Positions 26,479-34,917 of a stretch of 64,000 nucleotides of DNA are shown here, one piece after another. Source of the stretch: Solirubrobacteraceae bacterium. Its GTDB lineage: Bacteria > Actinomycetota > Thermoleophilia > Solirubrobacterales > Solirubrobacteraceae. The stretch's first letter is position 1. The number at the start of each line of letters is the position of its first letter. The notes under the pieces were generated by a model that was given only the letters and a program-made list of their open reading frames with translations, was not told where the DNA came from and did no database searches. A program made the translations under genes and the position numbers. The DNA lies in contig JAGIBJ010000062.1 of assembly GCA_017744415.1 (NCBI GenBank), positions 103,018-167,017 of the forward strand, in the 5' to 3' direction.

Positions 26479-27807
26479 TCACGATCCGCATGGCAGCTCC
26501 GCGACGACGGTGGTGCCCGAACCGGCGGCGCCCATCACGGCGAGCCGGCCGTCGAGCGCCTCGACCCGGCCGCGCAGCCCGGCGAGGCCGCTGCCTTCGG
26601 GGTCGGCGCCGCCCGGGCCGTCATCGGCGACCGTGAGCCGCAGCCACGGCCCGTCGATCGCCATCGTGATCCGCACGGCCGCACCCGCACCCGCACCCGC
26701 ATGCTTGGCGGCGTTCGTGAGCGCCTCGCTGGCGACGAAGTACGCGGCCGACTCGACCACCGTCGGCAGCCGCCGATCCACGCCGGCGGCATCGACGTGC
26801 ACCTCGAGCGGCGAACGCTGCGCCTGCGCCTCGACGGCCGCGACGAGCCCGCGGTCGACGAGCAGCGGCGGCGCGATCCCGCGCGAGAGGTCGCGCAGTT
26901 CGGCGATCGCCTGCCGCGCCTCCTCCTGGGCGCCCTTGATGAGAGCGATCGTGTCGGCATCCGCATCGTCGCCGAGGCGCTGCTCGGCGCGCCCCAGCTG
27001 CATCGACAGCGCGACGAGCCGCGCCTGCGCACCGTCGTGGAGATCCCGCTCGATGCGCCGGAGCTCGGCAGCCTGCACGTCGAGCACGCCGCTCCTCGTG
27101 CGGGTGAGCTCGTCGACGCGCGCCGCGAGTTGCTCCTTGCGCCCGAACACCTCGGACGGCGTGAGCAGGGCGTGTCCGAGGAGGACGAGACCCAGCCAGA
27201 ACAGCGGCCACGACGGCCAGAACGCGCCGGCGCCTGCGAGCACCCACACCGCGATGAGCACGGCGGCAGTGAACACCGTCAGCCAGAGGTGGAGCGCGAA
27301 CGCCTTCGCCGGCTGGTCGGGCTCGTCGAGACCGCGCGCGATCGCGGCATCGAACCCGAACGCGCACGCGAACCCGAACAACACCCAGATCGGCCAGAAC
27401 TCGCCGCCACCGTCCGCGCCCCAGACGAGCACGCACGCGCCGAGCACGACCACGGCGAGGAATCGCAGCAGGATGATCTTTTGGTCGAGCATCGACGGCG
27501 CAGCGCGCAGCGCCCCGATCAATTCGCCCGAAGACGGCGGGGGCGGGAGGTGCGGCAGCGGCGGCAGCCCGTGGCGGCGGCTCGCCTCGGGAGCATCCGG
27601 CGCCGACGCGGGCGGCGCACCCGCGGGACCGCCCGGCGGCGGCGCCGCGCCGTGAAGCCGCCGGAGCAGCTCCTCGGCGCGGCGGATCGCGCGGTCGGTC
27701 ACCGACTCATCAGCGAGCTTGGCCGACTCATCAGCGAGCTTCGCCGACTCATCAGCGAGCTTGGCCGACTCGCTCGCCGGCTGCTGAGCCTCGCCGGGCT
27801 CAGTCAT
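26479..27807 (-). CDS. DesK/NarX-type sensor histidine kinase
   Basis: 442 residues. N-terminal hydrophilic, Pro-rich region with three exact SAKLADE heptads (13-33), four transmembrane helices between about 110 and 215, then HisKA_3 with phospho-accepting His257 in RIERDLHDGAQARL, and an HATPase domain with ALTNAAKHA (N box), VADDGPGG (G1) and GSGLAGLRGRVEALDG (G2). The ATG at 27807 follows GGGAGA and overlaps the end of the MMPL gene by 8 bp (ATGACTGA), so kinase and exporter are translationally coupled. The signal is unknown; the lack of a large external loop suggests membrane or intramembrane sensing, as in DesK and LiaS. Confidence 0.9.
   Translation of the reverse strand: MTEPGEAQQPASESAKLADESAKLADESAKLADESVTDRAIRRAEELLRRLHGAAPPPGGPAGAPPASAPDAPEASRRHGLPPLPHLPPPPSSGELIGALRAAPSMLDQKIILLRFLAVVVLGACVLVWGADGGGEFWPIWVLFGFACAFGFDAAIARGLDEPDQPAKAFALHLWLTVFTAAVLIAVWVLAGAGAFWPSWPLFWLGLVLLGHALLTPSEVFGRKEQLAARVDELTRTRSGVLDVQAAELRRIERDLHDGAQARLVALSMQLGRAEQRLGDDADADTIALIKGAQEEARQAIAELRDLSRGIAPPLLVDRGLVAAVEAQAQRSPLEVHVDAAGVDRRLPTVVESAAYFVASEALTNAAKHAGAGAGAAVRITMAIDGPWLRLTVADDGPGGADPEGSGLAGLRGRVEALDGRLAVMGAAGSGTTVVAELPCGS
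27703..27765 (-). repeat. Three tandem 21-bp repeats encoding SAKLADE
   Basis: Three copies of a 21-bp unit (cgactcatcagcgagcttgg + c), nearly identical, encode the N-terminal heptads of the sensor kinase. The heptad phase would favour a short amphipathic coil. Near-identity of the DNA suggests a recent expansion by slippage. Confidence 0.85.
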
Positions 27808-30310
27808 CGCGGTCTCCCGCGAGGGCGCGATGGTCGGCCATGGCCGCATCGTCCCACGCGCCGTCGGCGGGGCGAAACCGGCTCGTCGCCACCTCCGGGC
27901 CGGTCGCCGCGAACGCGCCGACGGCCGACTGCGCCCCGGCAGTCGCGTGACCCTCGAACGGATCGCCGTGGCCGGCCTTTCGCACGTCATTCCGGCGGGC
28001 CGCGATCCGCGCTTCGCGGGCGGCAGCAGGGAAAGCCCGGTCGCCGAGCAGCGCGACGGCGGCCGGCAGCGCGATGGCGCGCACGATCGTCGCGTCGACG
28101 AGGATCGCGGTCGCGAGGCCGACGCCGAGCTGCTTCATCTCCAGGAGCCGCAGCATCGCGAAGATCGAGAACACCGCGACCATCACGATCGCCGCACTCG
28201 TCACCGTGCCGGCCGTGGCCGCCACGCCCTGGGCCGCCGCCTCCCGCGGAGCCAGACCCTTCGCCCGCAGCTCGCGGATCCGCTCGAGCACGAGGATCGA
28301 GTAGTCCATCGAGAGCCCGAACAGGATCACGAAGGCCAGCAGCGGCAGCCAGGTGGTGACCGAGCCGTTTGACGTGAACCCGAGCGCGCTCTCCGCCCAG
28401 GTGTTCTGGAACACCGCGGTGATCACGCCGTACGCGGCCGCCACCGAGAGGAGGTTGAGCCCCACGACGGTGAACGCCAGCGGCAGCGAGCGGAACGTGG
28501 ACAGCAGGAGCAGCAGCGCGAGGCCGAGCACGAACGCGGCGACGAGCGGCATGGCCCCGACGACCTTGTCGCGGAAGTCGAGCCCGCTCGCGGCGTCGCC
28601 ACCGACGAGCACGCGGTCGGCACCAGGCACCAAGTCGGCACCGACCGGAGCGAGCGCGGCACGCAGGTCGCGGGCGAGATGCTGAGCATCCCCAGGCGAC
28701 TGCTCCGGCATCGGGATCGACAGCACCGCGGTGCGGCCGTCGTCGCTCACGGCGATCGGAGCGAACCCGCGAACGCCAGTCGTCTTCGCGGCCTCCCGAG
28801 CGAGGGCCTTCATCCCGGCGGCCGCAGCCGGCGAGCCGAGGTCGCGCCCCTGGAGGACGAGGTCGGCGTCGGCGGAGCCGCCACCAAATTCCTCGTCGAT
28901 CTGGGCGACGGCCTTCACGGCCGCAACGTCCTGCGGCAGCGAGTTGATGCCGCCCTGGCCGAGGCGCATGCCCGTCGCCGGGTAGGCCAGGGCGACGAGC
29001 AGGAGGAGCGCGACGCCGAACGCGGGCGCCGGGCGGTGCGCGACGGCGCTCACGAACCGTGCGAGGAGCGACGCGCGCGCCGGGGGCAGCGGGGTGCCGG
29101 CGGCGAGGGCCGCGCGCTCGCGCTTCGCTTTGCGGCGGCCGATCAGGCGGCCCGCATCGACGCGATCGCCGAGCAGCGCGAGCATGGCCGGGAGCACAGT
29201 GAGCGAGCCGAGCACGGCGATGGCGACGACGACGACGATCGTGCCGGCGGCCATCGACTGGAACGGCGCGAAGCCCGAGAGGAACAGGCCGCCGAGCGAA
29301 GCCATCACGATCGAGCCGGCGACGATGATCGCCCGTCCGACGCTGGCCGCCGCTCGCTCGAGCGCCTCGTGCGCCGAGGCGCCCTTGCGGCGCTCCTCGC
29401 GTTCACGGCGCACGTAGAACAGCGAGTAGTCGACCCCCACGGCTAGGCCGATCAGCACGACGAGCGAGGCGGTCGAGTCGTCGTTGGGCACGAGCTGGGA
29501 GATGACGCCGAGCGCACCCATGGCGCCGGCAACGGCCGTGATGCCGAGCGCAAGCGGCACGCTGGCCGCCACGATCGCGCCGAACGCGAGCAGCAGCACG
29601 ATCAGCGTGACGGGCAGCGAGAGCATCTCGGCGCGCGCGAGGTCGTCGCCGACGATGTCGTCGATCGCCGCGTCCATGCTGCCTTCGCCGGTCTGCGCGA
29701 CCGTCGCCCCGGGGTGTTCGGCGCGCGTGGCATCGACCACCTTGGTGACGGCCTCGGAGGCCTTGGCGTCGGCGTCGTCGTCGCCGCCACGCAGCTCGAC
29801 GCGCATCAGCACTGCCTCGCCGTCCTCGCCGCGCAGCGCGCTCGTGGAGCCACCCTCGGCGTACGGGCTGGTCACGTCACTCACGCTGGAGAGGGCAGCG
29901 AGCTCACGCCCGAGCGGCCGCGCGATCGCGTCGGTCTTCGCGGCCGAGCCGGTGCGGATCATCACGTTCTCGGTCGGGCGCCCGTCGAGGCCGGCGGCCG
30001 TGCGCGCGATATCGGCGCGGCCCGAGTCGCCGGCAGCGGTGTCGGCATCGGTGATCTCCTTCATGCCCGCCGCCGCGCCGCCGTACACGCACGCGGCGAT
30101 CAGCACGAACCACAGCAGGATCACCGTCTTCGGGAAGCGGGCCGCGACGCGCGTCGAGCGCACCGCCACCCCGCCGAGTCCTTTGGGGGGTGGCCCGAGC
30201 GACGTGCGTACGCGACGCTTGCGGCGACCTCGGCGGCGGCGCTCATCGGTCGGGCGCGAGGCGCCGTCGCGCGGCGCTCCCTGGGTGGAGTCGGGCGGGA
30301 TGCTGGGCAT
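27800..30310 (-). CDS. MMPL/RND-family membrane exporter
   Basis: About 836 residues in the MMPL layout: an N-terminal helix (VILLWFVLIAACVYGGAAAG), first external domain, helices 2-6 (IVLLLAFGAIVAASVPLALG, TASLVVLIGLAVGVDYSLFY with the conserved Gly-Val-Asp-Tyr, and so on), a second external domain, and a second half repeating the pattern (VILFGLSMDYSILVLERIRE). The two Asp-Tyr sites are the proton-relay positions in this family. A 60-residue Arg-rich cytoplasmic head precedes the first helix. ATG at 30310 is used because GTG at 30319 leaves almost no ribosome-site spacing. It is the first gene of the exporter-kinase-regulator operon. Substrate unknown (lipid, drug or peptide). Confidence 0.9.
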   Translation of the reverse strand: MPSIPPDSTQGAPRDGASRPTDERRRRGRRKRRVRTSLGPPPKGLGGVAVRSTRVAARFPKTVILLWFVLIAACVYGGAAAGMKEITDADTAAGDSGRADIARTAAGLDGRPTENVMIRTGSAAKTDAIARPLGRELAALSSVSDVTSPYAEGGSTSALRGEDGEAVLMRVELRGGDDDADAKASEAVTKVVDATRAEHPGATVAQTGEGSMDAAIDDIVGDDLARAEMLSLPVTLIVLLLAFGAIVAASVPLALGITAVAGAMGALGVISQLVPNDDSTASLVVLIGLAVGVDYSLFYVRREREERRKGASAHEALERAAASVGRAIIVAGSIVMASLGGLFLSGFAPFQSMAAGTIVVVVAIAVLGSLTVLPAMLALLGDRVDAGRLIGRRKAKRERAALAAGTPLPPARASLLARFVSAVAHRPAPAFGVALLLLVALAYPATGMRLGQGGINSLPQDVAAVKAVAQIDEEFGGGSADADLVLQGRDLGSPAAAAGMKALAREAAKTTGVRGFAPIAVSDDGRTAVLSIPMPEQSPGDAQHLARDLRAALAPVGADLVPGADRVLVGGDAASGLDFRDKVVGAMPLVAAFVLGLALLLLLSTFRSLPLAFTVVGLNLLSVAAAYGVITAVFQNTWAESALGFTSNGSVTTWLPLLAFVILFGLSMDYSILVLERIRELRAKGLAPREAAAQGVAATAGTVTSAAIVMVAVFSIFAMLRLLEMKQLGVGLATAILVDATIVRAIALPAAVALLGDRAFPAAAREARIAARRNDVRKAGHGDPFEGHATAGAQSAVGAFAATGPEVATSRFRPADGAWDDAAMADHRALAGDRDD

Positions 30311-30352
30311 GCATCGCACGCTCCCGCGATCCGCCTCCTCTAGCCATGGGGC

Positions 30353-30385
30353 CTCGGGGCGTCTGCTCGAGCGAGCACCCCCGAG
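30353..30385. repeat. Minimal hairpin sharing the 3' end of the folded intergenic elements
   Basis: Nested arms ctcgggg/ccccgag and tgctcg/cgagca. The segment agcgagcacccccga is identical to the 3' arm of the element at 48543-48655. It lies 43 bp upstream of the exporter ATG on the minus strand. Confidence 0.5.
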
Positions 30386-30390
30386 CGCTT

Positions 30391-30408
30391 GGTGGGGTTA
30401 ACCCCACC
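30391..30408. promoter_or_regulatory. Perfect 18-bp palindrome upstream of the exporter operon
   Basis: ggtggggttaaccccacc is fully self-complementary and lies about 80 bp upstream of the exporter ATG. Its symmetry and position fit a dimeric repressor or response-regulator operator; an alternative is part of a termination structure for the PdxH gene. Confidence 0.5.
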
Positions 30409-30426
30409 ACGGCCGCCACGCAGCCG

Positions 30427-30474
30427 CTGAACCGCTGATTTCCCCGATCCGGCTCGGGGAAGTTCGCGGCTCAG
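30427..30474. repeat. REP-like palindrome, copy B
   Basis: Left arm 30427-30447 (ctgaaccgctgatttcccc) pairs with 30454-30474 at 17 of 21 positions with a short 6-nt loop. It begins 12 bp beyond the stop of the PdxH-fusion gene (30487) and shares the gaaccgctgattt core with copies at 13927 and 31531. Confidence 0.78.
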
Positions 30475-30486
30475 TTGCCTCACCGC

Positions 30487-31473
30487 TCACGGCTGCAGCC
30501 GCCGCCAGGTCCAACCGCCGTCCGCGAGGGTGTACTCGAGCCGGCGGTGCAGGCGATCGGGGCTGCCGTGCCAGAACTCGATCCGGTCAACGACGAGCCG
30601 GTACCCGCCCCAGTCGGCGGGACGCTCCAGCGGCTCGGAGCCGTTGGTCGCGGCGCGCGCGGCTCGCGCGAGCGCCGGCTCGTCGTCGAGCGGCTCCGAC
30701 TGGTGAGAGGCGAGCGTCGTGGCTTGCGCGGCCCGGGGGCGCTCGGCGAAGAGCGCGTCCGACTCGGCCTCCGGCAGCCGCTCGACCCGCCCGGCGAGGT
30801 TCACCTGCTGCCGCGTCTCACGCCAGTAGAGCGATCCGGCCGCGCGGGGTTGCTGCTCGAGCTCGCGCCCCTTGCGGCTGCCGTGGTGGCTCGAGAAGAC
30901 GAGCCCGATGAGGTCGACGTCCCTGACGAGCACGACGCGCGTGGACGGCGTGCCGTCAGCTCCGGTCGTTGCGAGGGTGAGGGCCAGCGGCTCGGCGACG
31001 CGGTGCTGCTCCGCCGACGCGATCCAGTCGGCGAGCAGGCGCATCGGCTGCTCGGGCGGCGCGTCGAACTCGGTCACCGGCACCTCGATCCCGACACTGA
31101 AGGCGCGCTCGCTCGCGTCGGCAGCCCGCTTCGCCATCGCCGCCAGCGCAGGCACGGCGATCGGGCCGTCGACGTAGCCGTCGTAGCGCCCGTCGGGGTC
31201 GCGCCACCACGGCTGGCCCGACGGGTTCCACAGCGCCGCCATTCCGAGTGCCCAGAGCCCGAGGGCAGCCTCCATCACGTGCTCCGTCGAGTGCGGCGGG
31301 AACGCGGTCATGCCGTCCATGAAGGCCGCGAAGCCAGCGATGATCACCAACCACCGGAAGCGCAGGTACTTGTCGTGCAGGCCGCCCCAGCGCATCAGCG
31401 AGAAGGCGATGACGAACGAGCGCCGCACGTCGCGGGCGTCGTCGCCGAACGTGCGTGGATGCTCATCGGACAT
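30487..31473 (-). CDS. Membrane-domain/pyridoxamine 5'-phosphate oxidase fusion
   Basis: 328 residues. The C-terminal ~200 residues (from 131) form a complete PdxH domain that would oxidise pyridoxine/pyridoxamine 5'-phosphate to pyridoxal phosphate with FMN: LALTLATTGADGTPSTRVVLVRD, FSSHHGSRKGRELEQQPRAA, QVNLAGRVERLPEAESDALF, and the substrate-binding DRLHRRLEYT, with the usual terminal RLQP. The first ~125 residues are not part of PdxH: two hydrophobic segments (41-57 and 66-83) with conserved-looking His and Trp, and no recognised family. The start ATG (31473) is clear. Upstream lies REP-like copy C. A membrane-tethered PdxH is unusual; alternatively the N-terminal segments form a soluble fold. 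Confidence 0.8.
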   Translation of the reverse strand: MSDEHPRTFGDDARDVRRSFVIAFSLMRWGGLHDKYLRFRWLVIIAGFAAFMDGMTAFPPHSTEHVMEAALGLWALGMAALWNPSGQPWWRDPDGRYDGYVDGPIAVPALAAMAKRAADASERAFSVGIEVPVTEFDAPPEQPMRLLADWIASAEQHRVAEPLALTLATTGADGTPSTRVVLVRDVDLIGLVFSSHHGSRKGRELEQQPRAAGSLYWRETRQQVNLAGRVERLPEAESDALFAERPRAAQATTLASHQSEPLDDEPALARAARAATNGSEPLERPADWGGYRLVVDRIEFWHGSPDRLHRRLEYTLADGGWTWRRLQP

Positions 31474-31530
31474 GTCCCCGCAACGGTACGGATCGAGCGC
31501 CGCAGCGCCAATCAGACGTTTAGCCAGATC

Positions 31531-31580
31531 GGTGAACCGCTGATTTTCCCGGTCCCACTCTGGAAAATCAGCGGCTCAGC
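31531..31580. repeat. REP-like palindrome, copy C (overlapping a stop codon)
   Basis: Arms 31531-31549 (ggtgaaccgctgattttcc) and 31562-31580 pair at 17 of 19 positions around a 12-nt loop. The right arm runs through the stop codon of the NhaA fusion gene (31576-31578). The core matches copies A and B. Confidence 0.8.
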
Positions 31581-33456
31581 CCCGCTCGGCGCTCGCGTTG
31601 ATCGCCGCGAGCAGCGCTTCGGCGGAGTGCGGCCCGTCGTAGCGCTCACCGTCGATGAACACCGTCGGGGTGCCGGGGACGCCGCTGCGCGCCGCCGAGT
31701 CGACGTCGGCGGCGACTGCCGCGCTGCGCACGTGCTGGCGGAGGTCGTCGGCGATGCGGTCGAGGTCGAGGCCGGCGTCGCGGGCCTGGTCGAGGAGGTC
31801 GGCCGGCCCGAGGTTGTCGCCGAGCGGGTGCGCGAGGAGCTCGTCGTGCATCGGCCAGAAGCGCTCCTGCGCCGCCGCCGCGAGCGCCGCCTCACTGGCG
31901 AGCGTCGTCCCGGGGAAGCGCGCCTCGTTCGGCAGCTGGCGCCACCCGATGCGCACCGCACCCTCGGCCTGCTCGAGCACGCGCGCGAGCTCGGGGGCCA
32001 GCCGCCGGGTATAGGGGCACTCGTAGTCGCCGAAGACGACGAGCGTGTGCGGCGCCTCGGCGGGGCCGCGGAAGCGATCCCACTGGGGATCGAACTCAGG
32101 CGTCAGGGGCAGCGGCCGGCCTTCGCCGGTGTTCACCGGCCGGGGACGGCCGGCGAGGATCGAGAGGCCCGCGACCGCCGCGATCAGCGAGGCCGCGAGC
32201 ACGCCGATCTTCGCCTGATCTCGCAGGGCCTCGTGCTCGAAGGCGAGATCCGTGACGAAGAGGCTCACGGTGAACCCGATGCCGGCCAGCGTCGCCGCAC
32301 CACCGACGTGCCCGCGCCCGACGCCCGTCGGCAGCGGGCCGACCCGCAGCCGGACGGCCGTGAGGGTCGCGGCGCTCACGCCGATCGCTTTGCCGAGCAC
32401 GAGGCCGGCGATCACGGCCAAGGTGACGGTGGAGCTGAGCGCATCACCGAGCCCGCCGAGCGGCACGCCGGCGTTGGCGATCGCGAAGATCGGGATGACG
32501 ACGTAGCTCGTGTAGGGGTGGATCGAATGCTGGAACCGCTCGTTCGCGGAGATCGAGTTGCCGATCTGAAGCACCGCTTCACGGCCGGTCTCGGGCGACG
32601 GCGAGCGCCGGAAGAGCCTGGTGAGGCTGGCCGCACGCTCCACCTCAGCCCGCGTGGGCGGGGTCACGGCGGTGAGGAAGCCCATCACCACTCCGGCAAT
32701 CGTCGGGTGGATGCCGGATTCGAGCGTCGCGAACCACAGCAGCAGCGCGGCGACGAAGTAGGCCGGGCCGCGCCACACCGGCCCGAATCGCAACAGCGCG
32801 GCGTAGATCGCGATGAGCGCGATCGCCACACCGAACCACCCGGCGGAGAATCCGTGGGAGTAGAAGATCGCGATCACGGCGATGGCGCCGAGGTCGTCGA
32901 CGATCGCGAGCGTGAGCAGGAAGACGCGAACGCCCGGCGGGATACGGTTGCCGAGCAACGCGAGGGTGCCGAGCACGAACGCGATGTCGGTGGCCATCAC
33001 GATGCCCCACCCGCGCGCGCCCTCGCCGCCGCCGATGATGAGCGTGTAGACGAGCGCCGGCCCGACCATGCCCGCGAGCGCGGCGATCGCAGGGATCGCC
33101 GCGGCCCGTTTGTCGCGCAGTTCGCCGAGCACGAGTTCGCGCCGGATCTCGAGGCCGACGACGTAGAAGAAGAGCGCCATCAGCCCGTCGTTCACCCAAT
33201 GCTGCAGGTCGAGGTCGATCGCTCCCACCCCGCCGAGCGCCACCCGCAGATCGGTGTGCCACACGTCGGCGTAGCTCTCGCTCCACGGCGAGTTTGCCCA
33301 CACGAGCGCGAACACCGTCGCCGCGAGGAGCAGCCCGGCGCTCCCGGTCTCGGTCGCGAGGAACTCGCGCACCGTCCGCGATTCGCGCACCGTCCACTGC
33401 GTGCGCAGTGTCGAGCTGTTGGGCGTGCTGGGGGCGTCGGCGGAGGCGCGGCTCAT
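31576..33456 (-). CDS. nhaA: Na+/H+ antiporter NhaA fused to a DsbA-like thioredoxin domain
   Basis: 626 residues. The first ~430 are a complete NhaA antiporter of 12 helices, including the ion-binding Asp pair in LAIVDDLGAIAVIAIFY and the N-terminal FLATETGSAGLLLAATV. Residues about 440-626 form a DsbA/thioredoxin fold: LVVFGDYECPYTRRLAPEL (Cys480) and the cis-Pro loop GVPGTPTVFIDG. The second active-site Cys of the CxxC pair is Thr here, so the domain is monothiol and probably not an oxidase. ATG at 33456 is favoured over a GTG-type start at 33510 because it begins the normal NhaA N-terminal region; the ribosome site is weak. NhaA-thioredoxin fusions are known in actinobacteria. Confidence 0.87.
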   Translation of the reverse strand: MSRASADAPSTPNSSTLRTQWTVRESRTVREFLATETGSAGLLLAATVFALVWANSPWSESYADVWHTDLRVALGGVGAIDLDLQHWVNDGLMALFFYVVGLEIRRELVLGELRDKRAAAIPAIAALAGMVGPALVYTLIIGGGEGARGWGIVMATDIAFVLGTLALLGNRIPPGVRVFLLTLAIVDDLGAIAVIAIFYSHGFSAGWFGVAIALIAIYAALLRFGPVWRGPAYFVAALLLWFATLESGIHPTIAGVVMGFLTAVTPPTRAEVERAASLTRLFRRSPSPETGREAVLQIGNSISANERFQHSIHPYTSYVVIPIFAIANAGVPLGGLGDALSSTVTLAVIAGLVLGKAIGVSAATLTAVRLRVGPLPTGVGRGHVGGAATLAGIGFTVSLFVTDLAFEHEALRDQAKIGVLAASLIAAVAGLSILAGRPRPVNTGEGRPLPLTPEFDPQWDRFRGPAEAPHTLVVFGDYECPYTRRLAPELARVLEQAEGAVRIGWRQLPNEARFPGTTLASEAALAAAAQERFWPMHDELLAHPLGDNLGPADLLDQARDAGLDLDRIADDLRQHVRSAAVAADVDSAARSGVPGTPTVFIDGERYDGPHSAEALLAAINASAERG

Positions 33457-33990
33457 GGGGTCGCAATCTGGGCAGGCGTCATCAAAACCGCCGACCAGAC
33501 TTCCCGGCACACCTCGCCTCTGACCCTACAGGGCGCCCTCCGCCAACTCAGACAAACCGCCAACCCCCAAGGGCCGACCAGCCGCCAGCGCGCATCAACT
33601 CCACGCACGACCCCAGCGCGCATCGCGAGCCGCCAGGCGAGCGCCATGCGCGCCTCCGAAGACAACCGTGAAGGGACCAACTCCTTCCCGAGCCAACCAC
33701 TCCCGAGCGGACCAGCCGACTGAACCAGCCCACGAGACGTCGGTCACGCGCGCAGACCCGACGAACGCCACGGGCGGCCGCCGACTCCTGGAGCACCGGC
33801 GCGCTCAACGAGGTGGGGCCGGGGTGCGCCCGAAGGCGAATTCGAGCGGCCGGTCGATCAGCGAGCCGCCAGGCGAGCGATCGGGCCGGCCCAGCGGTGC
33901 ATCAGCAAGCCCCAGGGCGCAGCGATGCACCGCTGCAGCGACCATGAGCCGCAGGGAGCACCCCGGCCCCACCGGCGACCCGAACCCCGG
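33457..33990. other. Structured intergenic region
   Basis: No convincing gene in 534 bases between nhaA (starting 33456) and the permease stop (33991). The direct repeat gcgagccgccaggcgagcg occurs at about 33626 and 33862, and cagcgcgcatc occurs twice near 33590-33620. The 3' half is the folded element at 33812-33973. Open frames here have the composition of GC-rich shadow. Confidence 0.5.
33812..33973. other. Candidate structured intergenic element, copy 1
   Basis: Outer arms ggtggggccggggtgc (33812-33827) and gcaccccggccccacc (33958-33973) are perfectly complementary over 16 bp. Inside are hairpin cagcggtgcatc/gatgcaccgctg (33892-33903 with 33924-33935, 12 bp perfect, 20-nt loop) and ggccgg..gatc/gatc..ccggcc (33848-33859 with 33879-33891). 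Conserved unpaired blocks cgaaggcga near 33831 and tgagccg near 33945 are shared with the element at 48543-48655. Could be a non-coding RNA, a mobile MITE-like repeat, or a complex terminator for the permease gene. Confidence 0.6.
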
Positions 33991-34908
33991 CTACTTGACG
34001 GAACCCGCCAAGAGCCCGTTCGCAAACGACTTTTGGAAGGCGAAGAAGACGACGAGCGGGATGATCATCGACAGGAACGACGCGGGAGCGATCAGCTCGA
34101 TGTTGGTGCCGAACTGCCGCAGCTGACTGAAGATCTCGACCGTGATCGGCTTCGTGTCGCGGGCGAACGTGAGGGCGACGATGAGGTCGTTCCAGGTCCA
34201 GAGGAATTGGAAGATCGCGAGGGAGGCGATGGCCGGGAGTGCCAGCGGGAGCATGAGCTTGAAGAAGATCGTGATCTCGCTGGCGCCGTCGATGCGGGCG
34301 CTCTCCAGAAGGTCTTTCGGGATGCCCACGAAGAAGTTGCGCATGAGGAAGATCCCGAACGGCAGGCCGAAGGCGACGTGGAAGAGGATCAGCCCGAGCA
34401 CGGTGTCGAAGAGGTGGGCGTCGTTGTAGATGCTGAAGATGGGGATCAGCGCGACCTGCAGCGGCACGACGAGGAGGCCGATCACGACGACGAAGAGCGC
34501 GTCGCGCCCCGGGAACTCGAGCCAGGCGAAGGCGTAGCCGGCGAGTGCGGCGACGAGCACGAGCAGCACGGTGTTGCCGACCGCGATCTGCAGGGTCACC
34601 CACAGGCTGCTCACGAGCGCCTCGTTGTCGAACACCGCGCGGTAGTTCGCGAACGTCGCGACGCTCGGGTCGCTCACCACCTTCCACCAGCCCTCCTGAC
34701 TGATCAGGTCGGCGGGGAGCAGCGAGGTGAAGAAGAGGCCGAGCGTGGGGACGAGCCACGCGAGCGCAACGAGCATCAGGAAGATCTGCAGCGGCGCGCG
34801 GCGCGTCCACCGGCCGATCTTCGTCGCGAACCCGTCCTTCTTCGGAGCGGCGGCGGCCGGCGCCGGCTTCGTGCTCGGGACAGGCTGATCGGCAGAGGCA
34901 GTGGTCAT
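33991..34908 (-). CDS. Carbohydrate ABC transporter permease (MalG/AglG type)
   Basis: 305 residues, six transmembrane helices (about 25-45, 83-103, 118-138, 151-171, 199-219, 258-278). The cytoplasmic EAA loop appears as DLLESARIDGASEITIFFKLMLPLALPAI, which contacts the ATPase. It is the last gene of the importer operon, following the first permease by 9 bp. Substrate inferred from the binding protein as an alpha-glucoside or related sugar; not proven. Confidence 0.9.
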   Translation of the reverse strand: MTTASADQPVPSTKPAPAAAAPKKDGFATKIGRWTRRAPLQIFLMLVALAWLVPTLGLFFTSLLPADLISQEGWWKVVSDPSVATFANYRAVFDNEALVSSLWVTLQIAVGNTVLLVLVAALAGYAFAWLEFPGRDALFVVVIGLLVVPLQVALIPIFSIYNDAHLFDTVLGLILFHVAFGLPFGIFLMRNFFVGIPKDLLESARIDGASEITIFFKLMLPLALPAIASLAIFQFLWTWNDLIVALTFARDTKPITVEIFSQLRQFGTNIELIAPASFLSMIIPLVVFFAFQKSFANGLLAGSVK

Positions 34909-34917
34909 CGCGATCTC

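Noticed and set aside
30475..33723. 1082-codon plus-strand frame opposite PdxH and NhaA
   Set aside because: Shadow of the recognised minus-strand genes; no signal of its own.
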